Notes under the pieces: model-generated
What the model was told of the DNA's origin: nothing
Database searches by the model: none
The model's input: the letters and a program-made list of their open reading frames with translations, nothing else
Program-made: the position numbers and the translations under genes
Part shown: piece after piece, positions 1-10,204 of the stretch
Numbering within the stretch: the stretch's first letter is position 1
Layout of the letters: every line of letters starts with the position of its first letter
NCBI GenBank assembly: GCA_943735955.1
Contig: OX030956.1
Location: 12,022,894 to 12,086,893, forward strand
Source: Piscicola geometra
Lineage: Eukaryota > Annelida > Clitellata > Hirudinida > Piscicolidae
DNA: 64,000 nucleotides
Direction: 5' to 3'

Positions 1-395
1 ATCTGTTGTGATGGTCTCGAAAACACAAAAATTCGGACCCATCTGGCCATGAAGTTCTTTAGGATGGTTTCTGTCAAGATATCGCTGATGGGGATGGCTA
101 CGGGCCATCTTGTAAATCGATCAACGCAGGTTAGAATGTGAGTGAACCCTTCAGACGCAAGAAGAGGTCCCACCAGGTCGATGTGAACGTGTTGGAAACG
201 GCATTTCGGCAATGTAAACTTGGACGGAGCTGTGATGGTGCGACGATGTACTTTATTTTTCTGGCATGGAAGACATTTTCTGCACCATGTCCTGATGTTC
301 TTATCCATGTTTGGCCATACAAACCGTTGCCGAATCAATTTTGACGTAGCTTTCACACCTGGATGAGATAAAGAACGCAAAGCTAAAACACCTTG
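1..395 (-). pseudogene. gypsy pol: integrase, N-terminal part
   Basis: The minus strand encodes LSHPGVKATSK then RFVWPNMDKNIRTWCRKC and LPCQKNK, the zinc-binding HHCC region. HVHIDLVGPLLAS and LTCVDRFTRWPVAIP follow, with the first catalytic Asp. The second catalytic Asp block (ETITTD) is present at positions 1-20 but in a shifted frame. The rest lies outside the window. Integrase would join element cDNA to host DNA; this copy cannot. Confidence 0.8.
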
Positions 396-1327
396 TATCT
401 GAGTTGCTCTGGAACAAGAAGTGTGAAAACTCCTGTTGACGTGTCTACCCAGATGTTGCCTTGGTTGAAAGGAAGAGGAATCTCTTCGAGCTGCAAAGAT
501 GTCGGTTTGAGTCGTAGCGATAAATCTGAAGACTGGTGCTTAGCAATTTCTTGCATATCGATAACTGTTATCGCGTTAGCGTCAGTCCGAGAAAGCGCAT
601 CTGCAACTACATTGAGCGCTCTTGAATTTGAAGAAAGAGCGCTATAGAAAATGATTTGATTGATTGATTGATTGTCTGTTCCCTTGATGTGTTTGATCTC
701 AGCAGAGAACTGTGAGATGTAGTCTAAATGCCTGGCTTCTCTCGGTGAGTGGCGGCTTGTGTTGGTCCTGAGAGCGAAGGTGAGTGGCTTATGATCAGTG
801 AAGATGGTAAACTGACGACCTTCAAGGAAGTGTTGAAAGTGCTTGATGGCTTGATGGATTGCAAGCAACTGTCGGCCAAAGGTGCTATACCTTGTCTGAG
901 CTGAAATAAAATTTTGCGAGAAAAAAGCTAAAGGTTGACGCTTACCATTCCGTACCTGCTCGAAAACTGCTCTTGCTGCTATGTCAGAAGCATCAGTTAG
1001 AAGTTGCAGTTCCGATCTATCATCAATGAAACCCAATCTTGTGGCATTTTGAAGAGCTTCTTTCGTATGATGGAAGGCTTGAGTTTGAGCATCAGTCAAG
1101 CAAAGGGATTTTTTAGATGGCTTCTTTCTGAGAACATCTGTTAACGGTGCAAGTAAACTGGAACAATGAGGAATGAAACGCCTGTAGAAATTAACCATTC
1201 CTATAAACCGTTGGAGTTGATTGATGCTTTGCGGTTGTTTGTACTCCACGATTGTCTGGATTCTGTTGGGAAGAGGTGTGATTCCGTCTTTGTTGAGGTG
1301 GTGTCCAAGGAAGTTGGTAGATGGCAC
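383..1327 (-). pseudogene. gypsy pol: RT thumb and RNase H, with in-frame insertion
   Basis: The frame starts in the RT connection ([29 protein letters not shown]) and continues into RNase H: LTDASDIAARAVFEQ, then TIFTDHKPLTFAL and VVADALSR. Between KGTDN and VVADALSR are 20 extra residues (QSINQIIFYSALSSNSRALN). They translate the 60-nt insertion at 615-674, which keeps the frame open. The frame ends at 383; the expected continuation (ALRSLSHPGVKATSK) is in another frame, marking a frameshift near 390. Confidence 0.85.
615..674 (+). mobile_element. 60-nt 3' tail of an L2/CR1-like non-LTR element inserted in gypsy pol
   Basis: AGCGCTCTTGAATTTGAAG, the matching AAAGAGCGCT hairpin arm and a (GATT)n tail are shared almost exactly with the 3' end of the L2/CR1-like fragment at 20361-20422. 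Removing it, with one copy of the attg flank, restores the RNase H/linker codons for GTDNVVADALSR. It is therefore a 5'-truncated insertion keeping only the last bases. Confidence 0.8.
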
Positions 1328-1773
1328 GGCAAATTCACACTTGTCGACGTTGAGGTGAGATTAAATTTCCTAAATCGGCTGAATACTTCTTCGAGATGCA
1401 AGAGATGCTCTTCTAGAGAGGTGCTGGCGATCAGTACATCATCGATGTACACAAAAGCATAAGTCAAACCTCTGAGAACTTCGTTCATGAACCGTTGGAA
1501 GGTTTGAGTCGCGTTCCTTAGACCAAAGGGAAGACGAACAAACTCATACAATCCGAAAGGTGTTGTAATAGCGGTTTTCTGTATGTCTTCTTCTGCGATT
1601 GGAATGTGGTGGAAGGCTCTCACCAAATCTATTCGTGAAAATATTTTGCAGTTGACGAGGTTGTTAGAAAAATCGTGCAGGTGAAGAACTGGATACCTGT
1701 CTGGAATAGTGTCACTATTCAATGCACGGTAGTCACCGCATGGCCTCCAATCTCCAGACGCCTTCGGTACCAA
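1201..1773 (-). pseudogene. gypsy pol: reverse transcriptase palm
   Basis: The frame opens at the family block [18 protein letters not shown] and continues through [32 protein letters not shown] and the catalytic YIDDVLIAS (YIDD box). The true upstream sequence (SPWSSPLHL) is readable just above it but is cut off by a stop. After about residue 145 the meaningful sequence moves to the frame covering 383-1327, so there is a frameshift near 1330-1370. Confidence 0.88.
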
Positions 1774-1992
1774 ATGTAGAGGCGAAGACCACGGACTTTA
1801 TGAAGGTCTTATTATGCCAAGTTGGATCATGTGGTCAAACTCCGCTTTCGCAAGTTTCAACTTTTCCGGTGGCAGACAGCGTAGCTTTTGAAACGTAGGA
1901 GGTCCTTTGGTGATTATATTGTGCCTCGTCTTGTGTTGCACCTCCTCGTTGAAATTCGATGGTCGGCTGATGGTTGGGTATCTCTCTAGAAG

Positions 1993-2496
1993 TCATTCTA
2001 CTGCCTCAACAGATGACATTGCAACTCGAATCTGTGTCAGCACTGACTTGGAGGTTGACCCGATGACAGCCAAGGATGTTGTGTTGTCCACCAGGCGTTG
2101 GCGAGACATGTCCACCCCTAGACTGAAATGAGACAGAAAATCTGCTCCGATGATGGGTTTCTTGACGTCGGCTACGAGAAAAACCCATGGAAATTGCCTG
2201 CGTAAACCGAAGTTGACCATCAGGGATTTCTGTCCATACGTTTTGATGATGGAGTTGTTGGCTGCATGAAGCGTGAACGATGATGGGGTGAGAGAATGAT
2301 TGGCTGGTGGAGGAATGACGCTTACTTCTGCACCAGTGTCGATTAGGAACGTGAGGTTGTTGCATGCGTCTCTTATGAACAATAGGCGACTCATGTTTTG
2401 TTGGCCGTGAACAGATGTCACTCCTATTGTCCGGCCCTGTCTTTTAAAATGAGTGAAAGTGCATGGTGGTGTGCCTTTTTCGTGCTTGTTTCCCAA
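1993..2496 (-). pseudogene. gypsy pol: aspartic protease region
   Basis: A 167-residue open frame contains LIDTGAEVSVIPP, the catalytic Asp-Thr-Gly motif of retroviral-type aspartic proteases. A later hydrophobic IIGADFLSHF motif is the second conserved block of the family. The enzyme would cleave the Gag-Pol polyprotein. The frame closes at 1993, before the reverse transcriptase, with further stops between about 1990 and 1780, so this is part of a decayed pol. Confidence 0.8.
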
Positions 2497-3250
2497 ACGT
2501 TTGATGGTACCAGCACATGCCTGACGTTGTGTTCGAGCTTCTGGAACGAGGTGAGTTGTGTCGACTGTTTGAACGAATTCTTCCTCGTGGTTGATTTTGG
2601 TTTGCAGCTAAAGTGGTCATACTTGTGGTGATTTGCTGAAGCCACGTATGGATCTCCGGCATGGGTTGGGCTAAAGCTTGTGGAGTTGGCGTTGAGACTT
2701 GTGTGATGGTGGCTTGTTGAAGTTCCACCATCCTGTCTGCTTGTAACGCTAGTTCTGCCAGTGGGATGCTCATTGAAGCCGCCAGGATTGGTTTAATCTG
2801 GGTGGGCATTTTGTCGAGCCATAGCTGCTTTAGAATGGCTTTGCCCATGCGATTGCTACCCAACAGTGACTTCATGTGGCGAAGCAGCTGGGAAGGTTGT
2901 CTGCCATCTGGTTGTAGGTCACCGAACAACGCTCTCAGCATAGTTGCTTCAGACTGGCAGCACCTTTGCAGAATCGTTTCTTTCAATGCTGCGTATGACA
3001 AAGACCCTGGTACGTCCACCAGTATGTCTTGTACCTGCTCGGTGATGTGGAATGGGATGTGTTCCACCACATATGAGTATTTCGTCATTTCAGATGACAC
3101 TCTGCGTGTGTAGAAAATCGCTTCCACGTGGTAGAACCACAATCTTGGGTTTGTGTTGAAAAACGCCGGTAAGCTGAGTGAGCTTACTCGTTGTGTGGGC
3201 TCTGCCTTCATCTCCTGCTTTGACGTAACTTTGAATATAAAATCGTCCAT
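2444..3250 (-). CDS. gypsy Gag-like protein
   Basis: Open frame of about 268 residues beginning MDDFIFKVTS. I chose the Met at 3250 over the upstream one because the upstream codons overlap the primer-binding site. The N-terminal half, with LPAFFNTNPRLWFYHVEA near the start, resembles the conserved gag of animal gypsy elements (DUF7041-like). A Gln/Ser/Arg-rich linker follows, then a C-terminal CWYHQTFGKQA motif, the CsRn1-type substitute for a zinc knuckle, with its later Cys residues lost. It overlaps the protease frame by 53 nt in a +1-shifted frame, which could be programmed frameshifting or decay. Such proteins package the element RNA. Confidence 0.75.
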   Translation of the reverse strand: MDDFIFKVTSKQEMKAEPTQRVSSLSLPAFFNTNPRLWFYHVEAIFYTRRVSSEMTKYSYVVEHIPFHITEQVQDILVDVPGSLSYAALKETILQRCCQSEATMLRALFGDLQPDGRQPSQLLRHMKSLLGSNRMGKAILKQLWLDKMPTQIKPILAASMSIPLAELALQADRMVELQQATITQVSTPTPQALAQPMPEIHTWLQQITTSMTTLAANQNQPRGRIRSNSRHNSPRSRSSNTTSGMCWYHQTFGKQARKRHTTMHFHSF

Positions 3251-3261
3251 AACGTGCGTGT

Positions 3262-3273
3262 TCGGGGTCCTCA
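3262..3273 (-). other. primer-binding site, tRNA-Trp-like
   Basis: The minus strand reads TGAGGACCCCGA. The complement of an animal tRNA-Trp 3' end would be TGGTGACCCCGA, so ten of twelve positions agree. It lies directly between the LTR and the gag start, where reverse transcription would be primed. It also shows that the first residues of the longest gag ORF are not translated gag. Confidence 0.5.
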
Positions 3274-3422
3274 ATTATTACAAGTTAAAAGTTCAGAGAC
3301 ACTAGAGAGAGAGATTTATTTACAAAACAACGTTATATATGTTGGTGAAAGCATGCCCAGGACTTCCTGTCTGGTGAGCACGTGTGCATGTGCATGTGCG
3401 TGCCTATATGTGGGCCACTACA
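3274..3422 (-). repeat. candidate 5' LTR of the gypsy element
   Basis: This stretch lies between the primer-binding site and unrelated flanking DNA. Read on the minus strand it starts TGTAGTGGCCCAC. It then has a TATATAA-like box, an AATAAA signal and a (CT)n run before the primer site, as expected for a short LTR. The outer boundary is set only by the TG start, because the second LTR is not in view. At about 150 bp it is short for a gypsy LTR. Confidence 0.55.
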
Positions 3423-3489
3423 AGTCACATTTCAAGTGCCTGTCCAACTACACTAGAATTTTTCTATAAATTTTTATTTGCACCATAAA

Positions 3490-3870
3490 ACCTCGTAAAG
3501 CCTGATTTATCCTAATATCCGTCCAACCAATTGCAGAACTTTATTCATGCCACTGCTGAAGCCCAGTGTAGTGTGGGCGACACAACTATTTTTTAAATAA
3601 CTCTAATATTATATTGTATTAAGTATTATATTAAATAACCTTATTATCGTTAAATTTGAGTGAATTAAATTATCTAATGATTTCTCTTTACTTGAAAACG
3701 CTGAAGCTTAAGCCTGAATCTTCGATTTAGTTTTTTGGGGGTGGGATGGGAAGTGGTTTCATCAAAAGTACCAACTTCGAACATTAAATATTCATGAAAT
3801 AACTTCGTGAACCATGTTCCAAGCGGACGTAACGAATTTTTCGATTTTTTGCCTACTTTTGCTTCTACCT
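3490..3870 (-). repeat. interspersed repeat, inverted partner of 12585-12940
   Basis: Its reverse complement matches 12585-12940 along most of its length, including AGTTCTGCAATTGGTT, ACACTACATTGGGCTTCAGC-like sequence and GTTACGTCC.CTTGG. No coding frame is visible. It may be a non-autonomous element of unknown class. Confidence 0.6.
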
Positions 3871-4026
3871 AGCATAGATAACACTGGTCGAAACCATTTT
3901 TGTAAATCGAATGTCAGTAAGTGTGTTTTAAAGGATTTTTAGTGCTTTAAATGAAAATGAAATCATAAATTATCCATTACGTCACGTTTTTCAGAAATCT
4001 TAGTTTAATGTTTATACTGGAGCTGT
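3871..4026. other. AT-rich spacer
   Basis: Between the interspersed repeat and the RTE fragment I see no ORF, TIR or repeat. Confidence 0.4.
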
Positions 4027-4872
4027 CATCATCATCATCAAGCGGGCGCATATGAGGAGCAAAGAGGCCTCTTTTTCCGCGGTACGATAAATTGACTCCA
4101 AACATTTTTGTTCACAGCCCACGATTTAAGCTGGATGGCTTCAATCGTTGGCTGCCTTGGGTCGATATATGCCGAGATTTGTTGTCTGTATGACATTCTT
4201 TGTCTGCCAGGACGCTTTCGTGCTTTCATCTCGGACTCGTAAAACAAATAGCGGTGCACAGGCTCATCCACGGGCATGCGAAGACAATTAAAAGTAAAAT
4301 GCAAGTTGTCGTTTTCTGATCATTTCGCTGATGCGTTCCTGTCCGACTCGTGCGTAGAAAGACTCGTTTGTGATGTGGTCGCTTGACTGTTGGATTCCAA
4401 GCATCGTCCGATAGCAAGTCCTTGCGAAGACATCAAGTTTCTTCCATAATGCTGCAGTGAGTATCCATGATTCGCAGCCGTAGAACAAAATTAAGACGCA
4501 AGCGGCTTGAAATATGCGAATCTTGAGATCTGTGTTCAGCTTGGGTGAGCGAAGAAACTTTTGTAGCTTCGTGAAGGCTGCCCATGAAAGGCCGGTTTGT
4601 ATTCTAACATCGTCATCTGTGGACCCAACATTCGACCCAAGGTATTTGAAGTCCTTCACGACTGCGATGTCCCGACCATCGATGAGGAGCTTTGCAGCCG
4701 GTGGCGAGACAGAGGGATTTGGTTGGTTAAACCGCATCTGTTCGGCCTTTTAAACATTTGTCTCTACTCCAACCGTTCGTGCATTGAGTTTCAAAGCATC
4801 CAACTAAGCTTGGGCTCTTGATGGGTCGTTCTCGAGCAGGGCTATATCATCAGCAAAAACTAGATCACAGGT
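4027..4872 (-). pseudogene. RTE-like non-LTR retrotransposon, 5'-truncated RT end
   Basis: The minus strand encodes LVFADDIALLEND (RT catalytic FADD, 4830-4868), then KDFKYLGSNVGSTDDD, LFYGCESWILTAA and FARTCYRTMLGIQQSSDH, and ends in a second frame with RMPVDEPVHRYLFYESE. These are the RT thumb and C-terminal region of RTE-type elements. The 3' end carries a (TGA)n tail at about 4027-4040, usual for that clade. The 5' side is cut at about 4872. At least one frameshift (near 4295) and a stop before 4737 make it inactive. Confidence 0.8.
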
Positions 4873-4884
4873 CGGGTCACTGGC

Positions 4885-6400
4885 GCCTTAAAACCAGTTG
4901 CTTCGGGCAGATGGGGCTTTTCAGCCCGGGGAAGCAACCCACCTTGACTACCAACCGCTGCTACCTTGCAGGGTACTCATTTATGGAAAAAGCTTTGGGA
5001 GTCAACCCCGAGAAGAAATCCAGAGTCGGAGTCCCTAAGACGGTGGATCGTCATCTATGATGTCCTTCCGATAACTCCTGCAACTAAGTCGGTTTCAAGC
5101 GTGGTGCTTGCAGCTTCTTGGGTTTAACAATAATAAATAATGGGTATTTATAATAATAATAATGCGTATTTATCATGCGTCAAGGCACGCAACTGTGGCG
5201 CCACTCACACGACATAAGTCGTGAAACACTGCATCATATACACAAGGTATATGATAGCTCACGGTTGTCTGAACAGGGATTCGAACTGTCGACCTTTATG
5301 TTGCAGGTCCAACGACTTTACCATCTGAGCCAAACTGCTCGCCGGTTTAGCCGACAAACCGAGAAAGGGTCCCTGTTGTCTTGGCATCACAAGGCCTCCA
5401 CACACTTCGCCCAGGCTAGCGCCCTGGATAGGTCACTCCAATCTCGCTTTACGGCGAGAGCACAAGTAAGAAGACAGCAGTTTACGGGTTATAAATCCAA
5501 ATTGGCGTAGCGCTAGACGCCACGGGTTATCTTCAATGGTGGGAGAGACCCTCGCAGCCCCACTGGTTAACCACCGTCTTTTCTGAGCTGAGCAGTCTTC
5601 GACCAATAAAGTGTTACGCGTCACAACCTGCCTGCTTCAAAGCTTAGAACGCAGCTCAACAAGCAGGCCGTTAACTACACGTACCAAACAAATATCAGAG
5701 AAAAAATATGAAGACTCAAACTCTCCATATTGCAAGCTGGAACGTACGTACTATGCGCACTGGAATGAGTGATGACCTACTTGAGATTGAAGACCTTCGC
5801 AAGGCTGCAGTCATAGATCATGAGCTGCACAGACTTAACGTCGATGTTGCAGCCCTACAGGAAACGCGTCTTCCAGAGTCTGGATCCTTGAAAGAGGAAC
5901 ACTACACGTTTTTTTGGCAGGAAAAAAAAGAAGAAGAGACCAAGAACACGGAGTCGGCTTCGCCATCAAGAACACCCTGCTTTGCATGTCCGAACCTCTT
6001 TCCCGCGGCACAGAGAGAATTCTCACTCTACGCCTTCTCACAGCATCTGGTATTGCTCATCTTCTGTGCATCTATGCACCTACCATGCAGGCCAGCGCCG
6101 AGTCCCTGCTTCTGAACATCTTCTGGGAGATTTCAACGCCTGGGTTGGTTCTGACCACGTCTCATTGCCAGGTGTACTGGGACACCATGGTATAAGGAAA
6201 ATAATCGAAAACGGCAAGAGACTACTCGAATTCTTCTGCTATTACAACCATCTCCAAGTTCTTTGCAAGTCGTGTGTATCTTGTATTGCAATGCGGCTTC
6301 TGATCATGAAGATCCACAGTCGACCACACTTATGTGGTCAGCTACGACGTGAACACGACTTTCCACAGGCTTGCTACTTTTGGGCCCCCCACTACCTGAG
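4885..6400 (+). pseudogene. degraded 5' half of an RTE-like element (same family as 46565-50545)
   Basis: The stretch 4900-5660 matches the leader at 46575-47130 (GGGAGTCAACCCCGAG, GGTGGATCGTCATCTATGAT, CAGGCTAGCGCCCTGGA). A frame at 5708 then begins the AP-endonuclease domain: ASWNVRTM, LNVDVAALQETRLPESGSL, YTFFWQ, continuing in other frames as HGVGFAIKN and CIYAPTMQA. The endonuclease decays by frameshifts after about 5930 and the RT is absent. A SINE interrupts the leader at 5127-5349. Confidence 0.82.
5127..5349 (-). mobile_element. tRNA-derived SINE inserted in the RTE leader
   Basis: On the minus strand there is a pol III A box (TGGCTCAGATGG, 5321-5332) followed 33 nt later by a B box (AGTTCGAATCC, 5277-5287), with an Ala-like TGC anticodon position and a poor anticodon stem. 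It ends in an AT-rich tail (TATTATTATTATAAATACC). The hexamer GGTTTA occurs on both sides (5121-5126 and 5344-5349). The related leader at 46800 lacks the segment, so this is an insertion. Confidence 0.75.
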
Positions 6401-8259
6401 ATACAATGGCATATCCACAGTAAGCTTTTTTCTCTCTGTTGATATCCATCTTTGACATGAAACAACTGAATTGGTGCCTTGACATTTGTATGATATGAAC
6501 TGGAAAGTTTTTTCAACTGTGTACTTAGCATAACTTGATTTTTTATATTCTGTTGGACCTTTTGAAGTTCATCAATTAGCTTCAGTGAGTTGAAAAATCT
6601 ATCTCTAAAAAAATTAAAAAAATTTGGTTGTTATGAAAAAAAATTCAATACCACGCTCTTCTCTCAGAAATTGTTTCGCACAATTTTTCCATAATAATGT
6701 ATGGTGCCATGCTTTTATCAACACTGATGCTTCCAAGAGAGCATCTTCTATAAATGATGATTTAGCAAAACAATTAGAGGTCTAACTTCGGTGAATTTAT
6801 AGTTTGCTTTCTCATTTAATATTATCTGCAAAATAAGTAAAATGAATACTTATAAACCTATATGGAAATTTGACACTCACCATTCATGCTCAATTTTCCA
6901 ATAATGGAGCATTCAATATTTTCAAATTAATAATAAGTAGATGAAAAATGTATGAATAAGTTAGTGAGAATAAGCAAAAATACCAAGAATACAGAAAGTT
7001 TAAAAATTTTATTAATAATTTCTCTTTAGGCATATTTTGAAACTAATATTTTCCTTCTTTAAATTTGCAAAAAAAATCATAAAAAATATAATTTTAAGAT
7101 AATCAACAAAATACTAAAAACCATTTTGTAGTTAATTCAATTATGAACCATTTTCAATTTACTGTTCATTGAATTTTTGTTAAATTTTTTTGTTGATGTT
7201 TCATTAATGGAACACTGGGCAAATATGGGTTAAAGAATACTTTTTTTCTGTATATTATGTGAAAATTTTGTTGCTATATTATGTAAGTTTTTGTATGAAT
7301 ATTTTATATAAAAATTTAACATTTTTAATGAATAAGCATATCAGTTTTTGATTTGTGTTAAACTAAAAACTGCCCCTCTTTTTATTCGGGGCTGGATACG
7401 CCCATGATGGGAACCAAATATAGAACTCGAGACCTAGTGCTAAGAATTTTTAATATTTTATAATCTTATTTGGAAACTTGAAATTTATTTTATAAAGTTT
7501 CAATAGTTAAGTGTTATAATTTAATTTTTTTTGGGTCTTTTAATCAGATTTTGCGTTCAGTAATGTCAAAAGAAAAAAAAATTTATAGTCAATTTTTTGC
7601 TCCCAAGGAATCCATTCAGTTACATTCTCATGCGTTCCTGTAAATCATTTTATGAAAAGTAAATAACCAATGTTTATCAAGGTTTACAATGTTTGTATTA
7701 AATACAGTAACTTTAATACTTTTATATAAATGACTTGGCACAAAATGCTTCAAAATAACAATTGAGATTTATTTAAGTGACAAATGCTTCACCCTGATAA
7801 TATAGAAGATTATCAGAAAGCAGCATATCATCGACGAAACAAACATAATCGGCAGGCGGATTTTCTGGAGAGGATTAGTAACCATTTGGTTGTTGTGGGA
7901 AATCACTAAATCAAAAATGAAAATACAATTGACTTGCAATAAATGTTTGCAGAGTTTTCAAATTTCAATGAAATATTTATAAACTTCAAAACTCACGTCG
8001 CATTTAAGTTTGAAATTAAGAAAATCTATCACTATACAGATCATTAAAATGATCTGGAAAAATAAGGCCAAAGTTCCAGCGACCATAGCGAAATTCTTCT
8101 GGAAAAGGGTGGTCGATTGAATTGAATACATGACATATATTATTGTTTTTGGGATTATACGATTTGCTTATAATATTAAAAACATTGTTGAATGCTTATT
8201 CATTATCACTAAAAAATTAGATTACATATTGACAAATAAATAACGTTTTATACAAAGAA
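6401..8259. other. AT-rich DNA without recognisable genes
   Basis: No ORF here has protein-like composition and no clear terminal repeats were seen. Short runs of A or T dominate. The segment at 7379-7440 has GC-richer sequence that could be an old element end, but no partner was found. Confidence 0.5.
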
Positions 8260-10196
8260 CAGGGACGGATTAAGGCGGAGGCTATGGAGGTTGTAGCTTC
8301 AGACCCACCACTGAAGTTTTTTTCCTTATTAGAATACTCGCTCGAAATAAAACAAAACTGTTAATATTACGTAAATTGAAAAAGTTTTTATTAGAGCTGT
8401 TCCAAGATTTAAAATTTCAATCACCATTAATTGAAAGATTATAAATTGTAATCGAAAGTTAATCTTGTTTTAACGCAATGCTTTTTGCCAAATTTGATAT
8501 TAGTAAAAAAAAGAATTTTAACTATTTTTTTCCACAAATTTAATAGAAACTATTGAAGTTTTATTAGAATTTATTCATTAAAGTAATGCACATTTGGAAG
8601 GAAAAAAATGAATCCATAAATGACAGAAAATGCAAATTTCACATATCTTTTTCAAGTCAGTTACTCAAAGAAACAAGTTTTGATACATTAGTTGGATCTG
8701 AAAAAGTTATTTTCTTGCTCACTATGTGTTCTGACAAGCTGAATAAACGTTTGCATGGAACTGTACTTGCAGGAGATGACGAGTACTTTCTTGCCAGTTT
8801 CGCAAGAGACGGATATGCCCCTTCGTGTTGTTGCCACCAAACAAGAAGACAACTCTCAGAGCCTACTTCTGATTCTGTTCTATAACGTTTAAAGATTGAC
8901 TTTGTAATCATTGAGCTATCTTCATCTTCAGAATCTGAAGTTGCATATGTTCGTTGTCGCTTTTTTGGTGAAGGCTGTTTAGTTTTGGATGTTTTTTCTA
9001 TTAATTTCTCTAACTATTCCCACGTTTCTCCTTAATTTTTTGAAAAATTTTAACTTTTTAAATCGGGAGTCTAATGATGTGGCAACTCTTAACATGGCAT
9101 ATTCTGTTTAATTTTTTTCTGTTCCAGTTCAGAAATAAATTTTATTTTTGAAACAAATAACATAAGCTGAATTATCTTCCCAAGTGCATAATTCTTGTTT
9201 AAGATGAAAAATTGCAGATAACACTATTAAACATTTTACATAATTTTCACCAAATCTTTAAGGAATGAATTTTTTTTACAAAATGATGAATAATGTTTTT
9301 CAAAGTTTTTTATATAGTTTGAATAAAGTTGCAGTGAAAAATTTAAATGCAGAATACATTTTTGATTTTTTTTAATCTTTCAACATAGGAAACCTCTCTT
9401 ATAAGCTCAAAATATTGTGACCTGAGCACTGTCCTTATAAGAGAAGTTTTATTGTATAAGGATTATAATTAAAGCAGTTGAATCAGCAAATATACTATTA
9501 GTATTACTATGTATTATAATAATTTCTTTTTACTCGTTTTCTGTTTTCCTTTATTTTCTATTCTTGTTAAATTTCACTATCTACATTTTTATATTAATTA
9601 ATATTATTTAAAAAAGTATCAATTTTTTTTTCATAAAAAATATGAAAGCGGGCAGAAAAAAGGGAGAAAAAGCGAAACTTCTTAAAAAAGTTTAAGCGGC
9701 GACGAAAAAATTACGGATTTTTGTCAACCTTAAAAAATCATTAGTGATAATTAAGTTGCTACTGGAAGTAACGTTGGTAAAACTATTTTGCAAACCCTTA
9801 ATATATTCATAGTCATTAAACTCCTTCTACATTAATTGATTGGCATCTTAATAATCTAGTTAAAACATTTTTTAAAGCAAAATTATTAATCACATTGTTT
9901 AAAATGATTCTTTTTCAAAAAGAATTATGATAAGCACATTTTTCCGATGGATAATAGTAACCACATTTTGTAAAAGAATAATAATAAAGATGACAAAGTG
10001 GGAGGAGTTTAATCACTGAATAAATAAAGTTTTTACAATAAATTTTTACCAGTAACGTTTATAATTTCTTCATTTGAAAAATACCATTTAAAAAACGAAT
10101 TTATTGCAATTTTGTATTGTAAAAATGAATATTCGTTAAAATAGGCCCACTCCAAATTTGTTGTCTCAGGCCCACTCATCCCTTAATCCGGCCCTG
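8260..10196 (-). mobile_element. hAT DNA transposon, decayed
   Basis: The ends are CAGGGACGGATTAAGG (8260) and, inverted, CAGGGCCGGATTAAGG (10196), a common hAT terminal sequence. The flanks ACAAAGAA (8252-8259) and ACTAAGAA (10197-10204) form an 8-bp target duplication with one mismatch. Inside, the minus strand keeps only the C-terminal end of a transposase; the rest is AT-rich and non-coding. Confidence 0.82.
8657..9010 (-). pseudogene. hAT transposase C-terminal dimerisation domain
   Basis: The minus strand reads SPKKRQRTYATSDSEDED, then LVWWQQHEGAYPSLAKLARK and SSPASTVPCKRLFSL, then SEHIVSKK and NVSKLVSLSN. This is the WW...ASTVPCKRLFS core of the hAT dimerisation domain (usual form PASSVPSERLFS). 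The catalytic core upstream is not recognisable. It would act in a nuclear cut-and-paste transposase; here it is only a remnant. Confidence 0.85.
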
Positions 10197-10204
10197 ACTA
10201 AGAA

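Larger units (their letters stand above)
1..3422 (-). mobile_element. Ty3/gypsy LTR retrotransposon, CsRn1-like, partial and broken
   Basis: On the minus strand the order is LTR, primer-binding site, gag, protease, reverse transcriptase, RNase H, integrase. This is the Ty3/gypsy order, and the integrase runs off the window start. The gag ends in a Cys-Trp-Tyr-His...Phe-Gly motif rather than a CCHC knuckle, and the primer site resembles tRNA-Trp; both are features I associate with the CsRn1 clade, and that clade assignment is inference. The pol is split over three reading frames, so this copy is inactive. A 60-nt tail of a different retroelement sits in the RNase H region at 615-674. The 3' LTR lies outside the window. 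Confidence 0.88.

Noticed and set aside
5264..5341. Functional tRNA-Ala gene
   Set aside because: A and B boxes are good but the anticodon stem does not pair and the sequence continues into a SINE tail with a target duplication.
8586..8885. Plus-strand ORF of 99 residues
   Set aside because: Antisense shadow of the hAT dimerisation domain on the minus strand.
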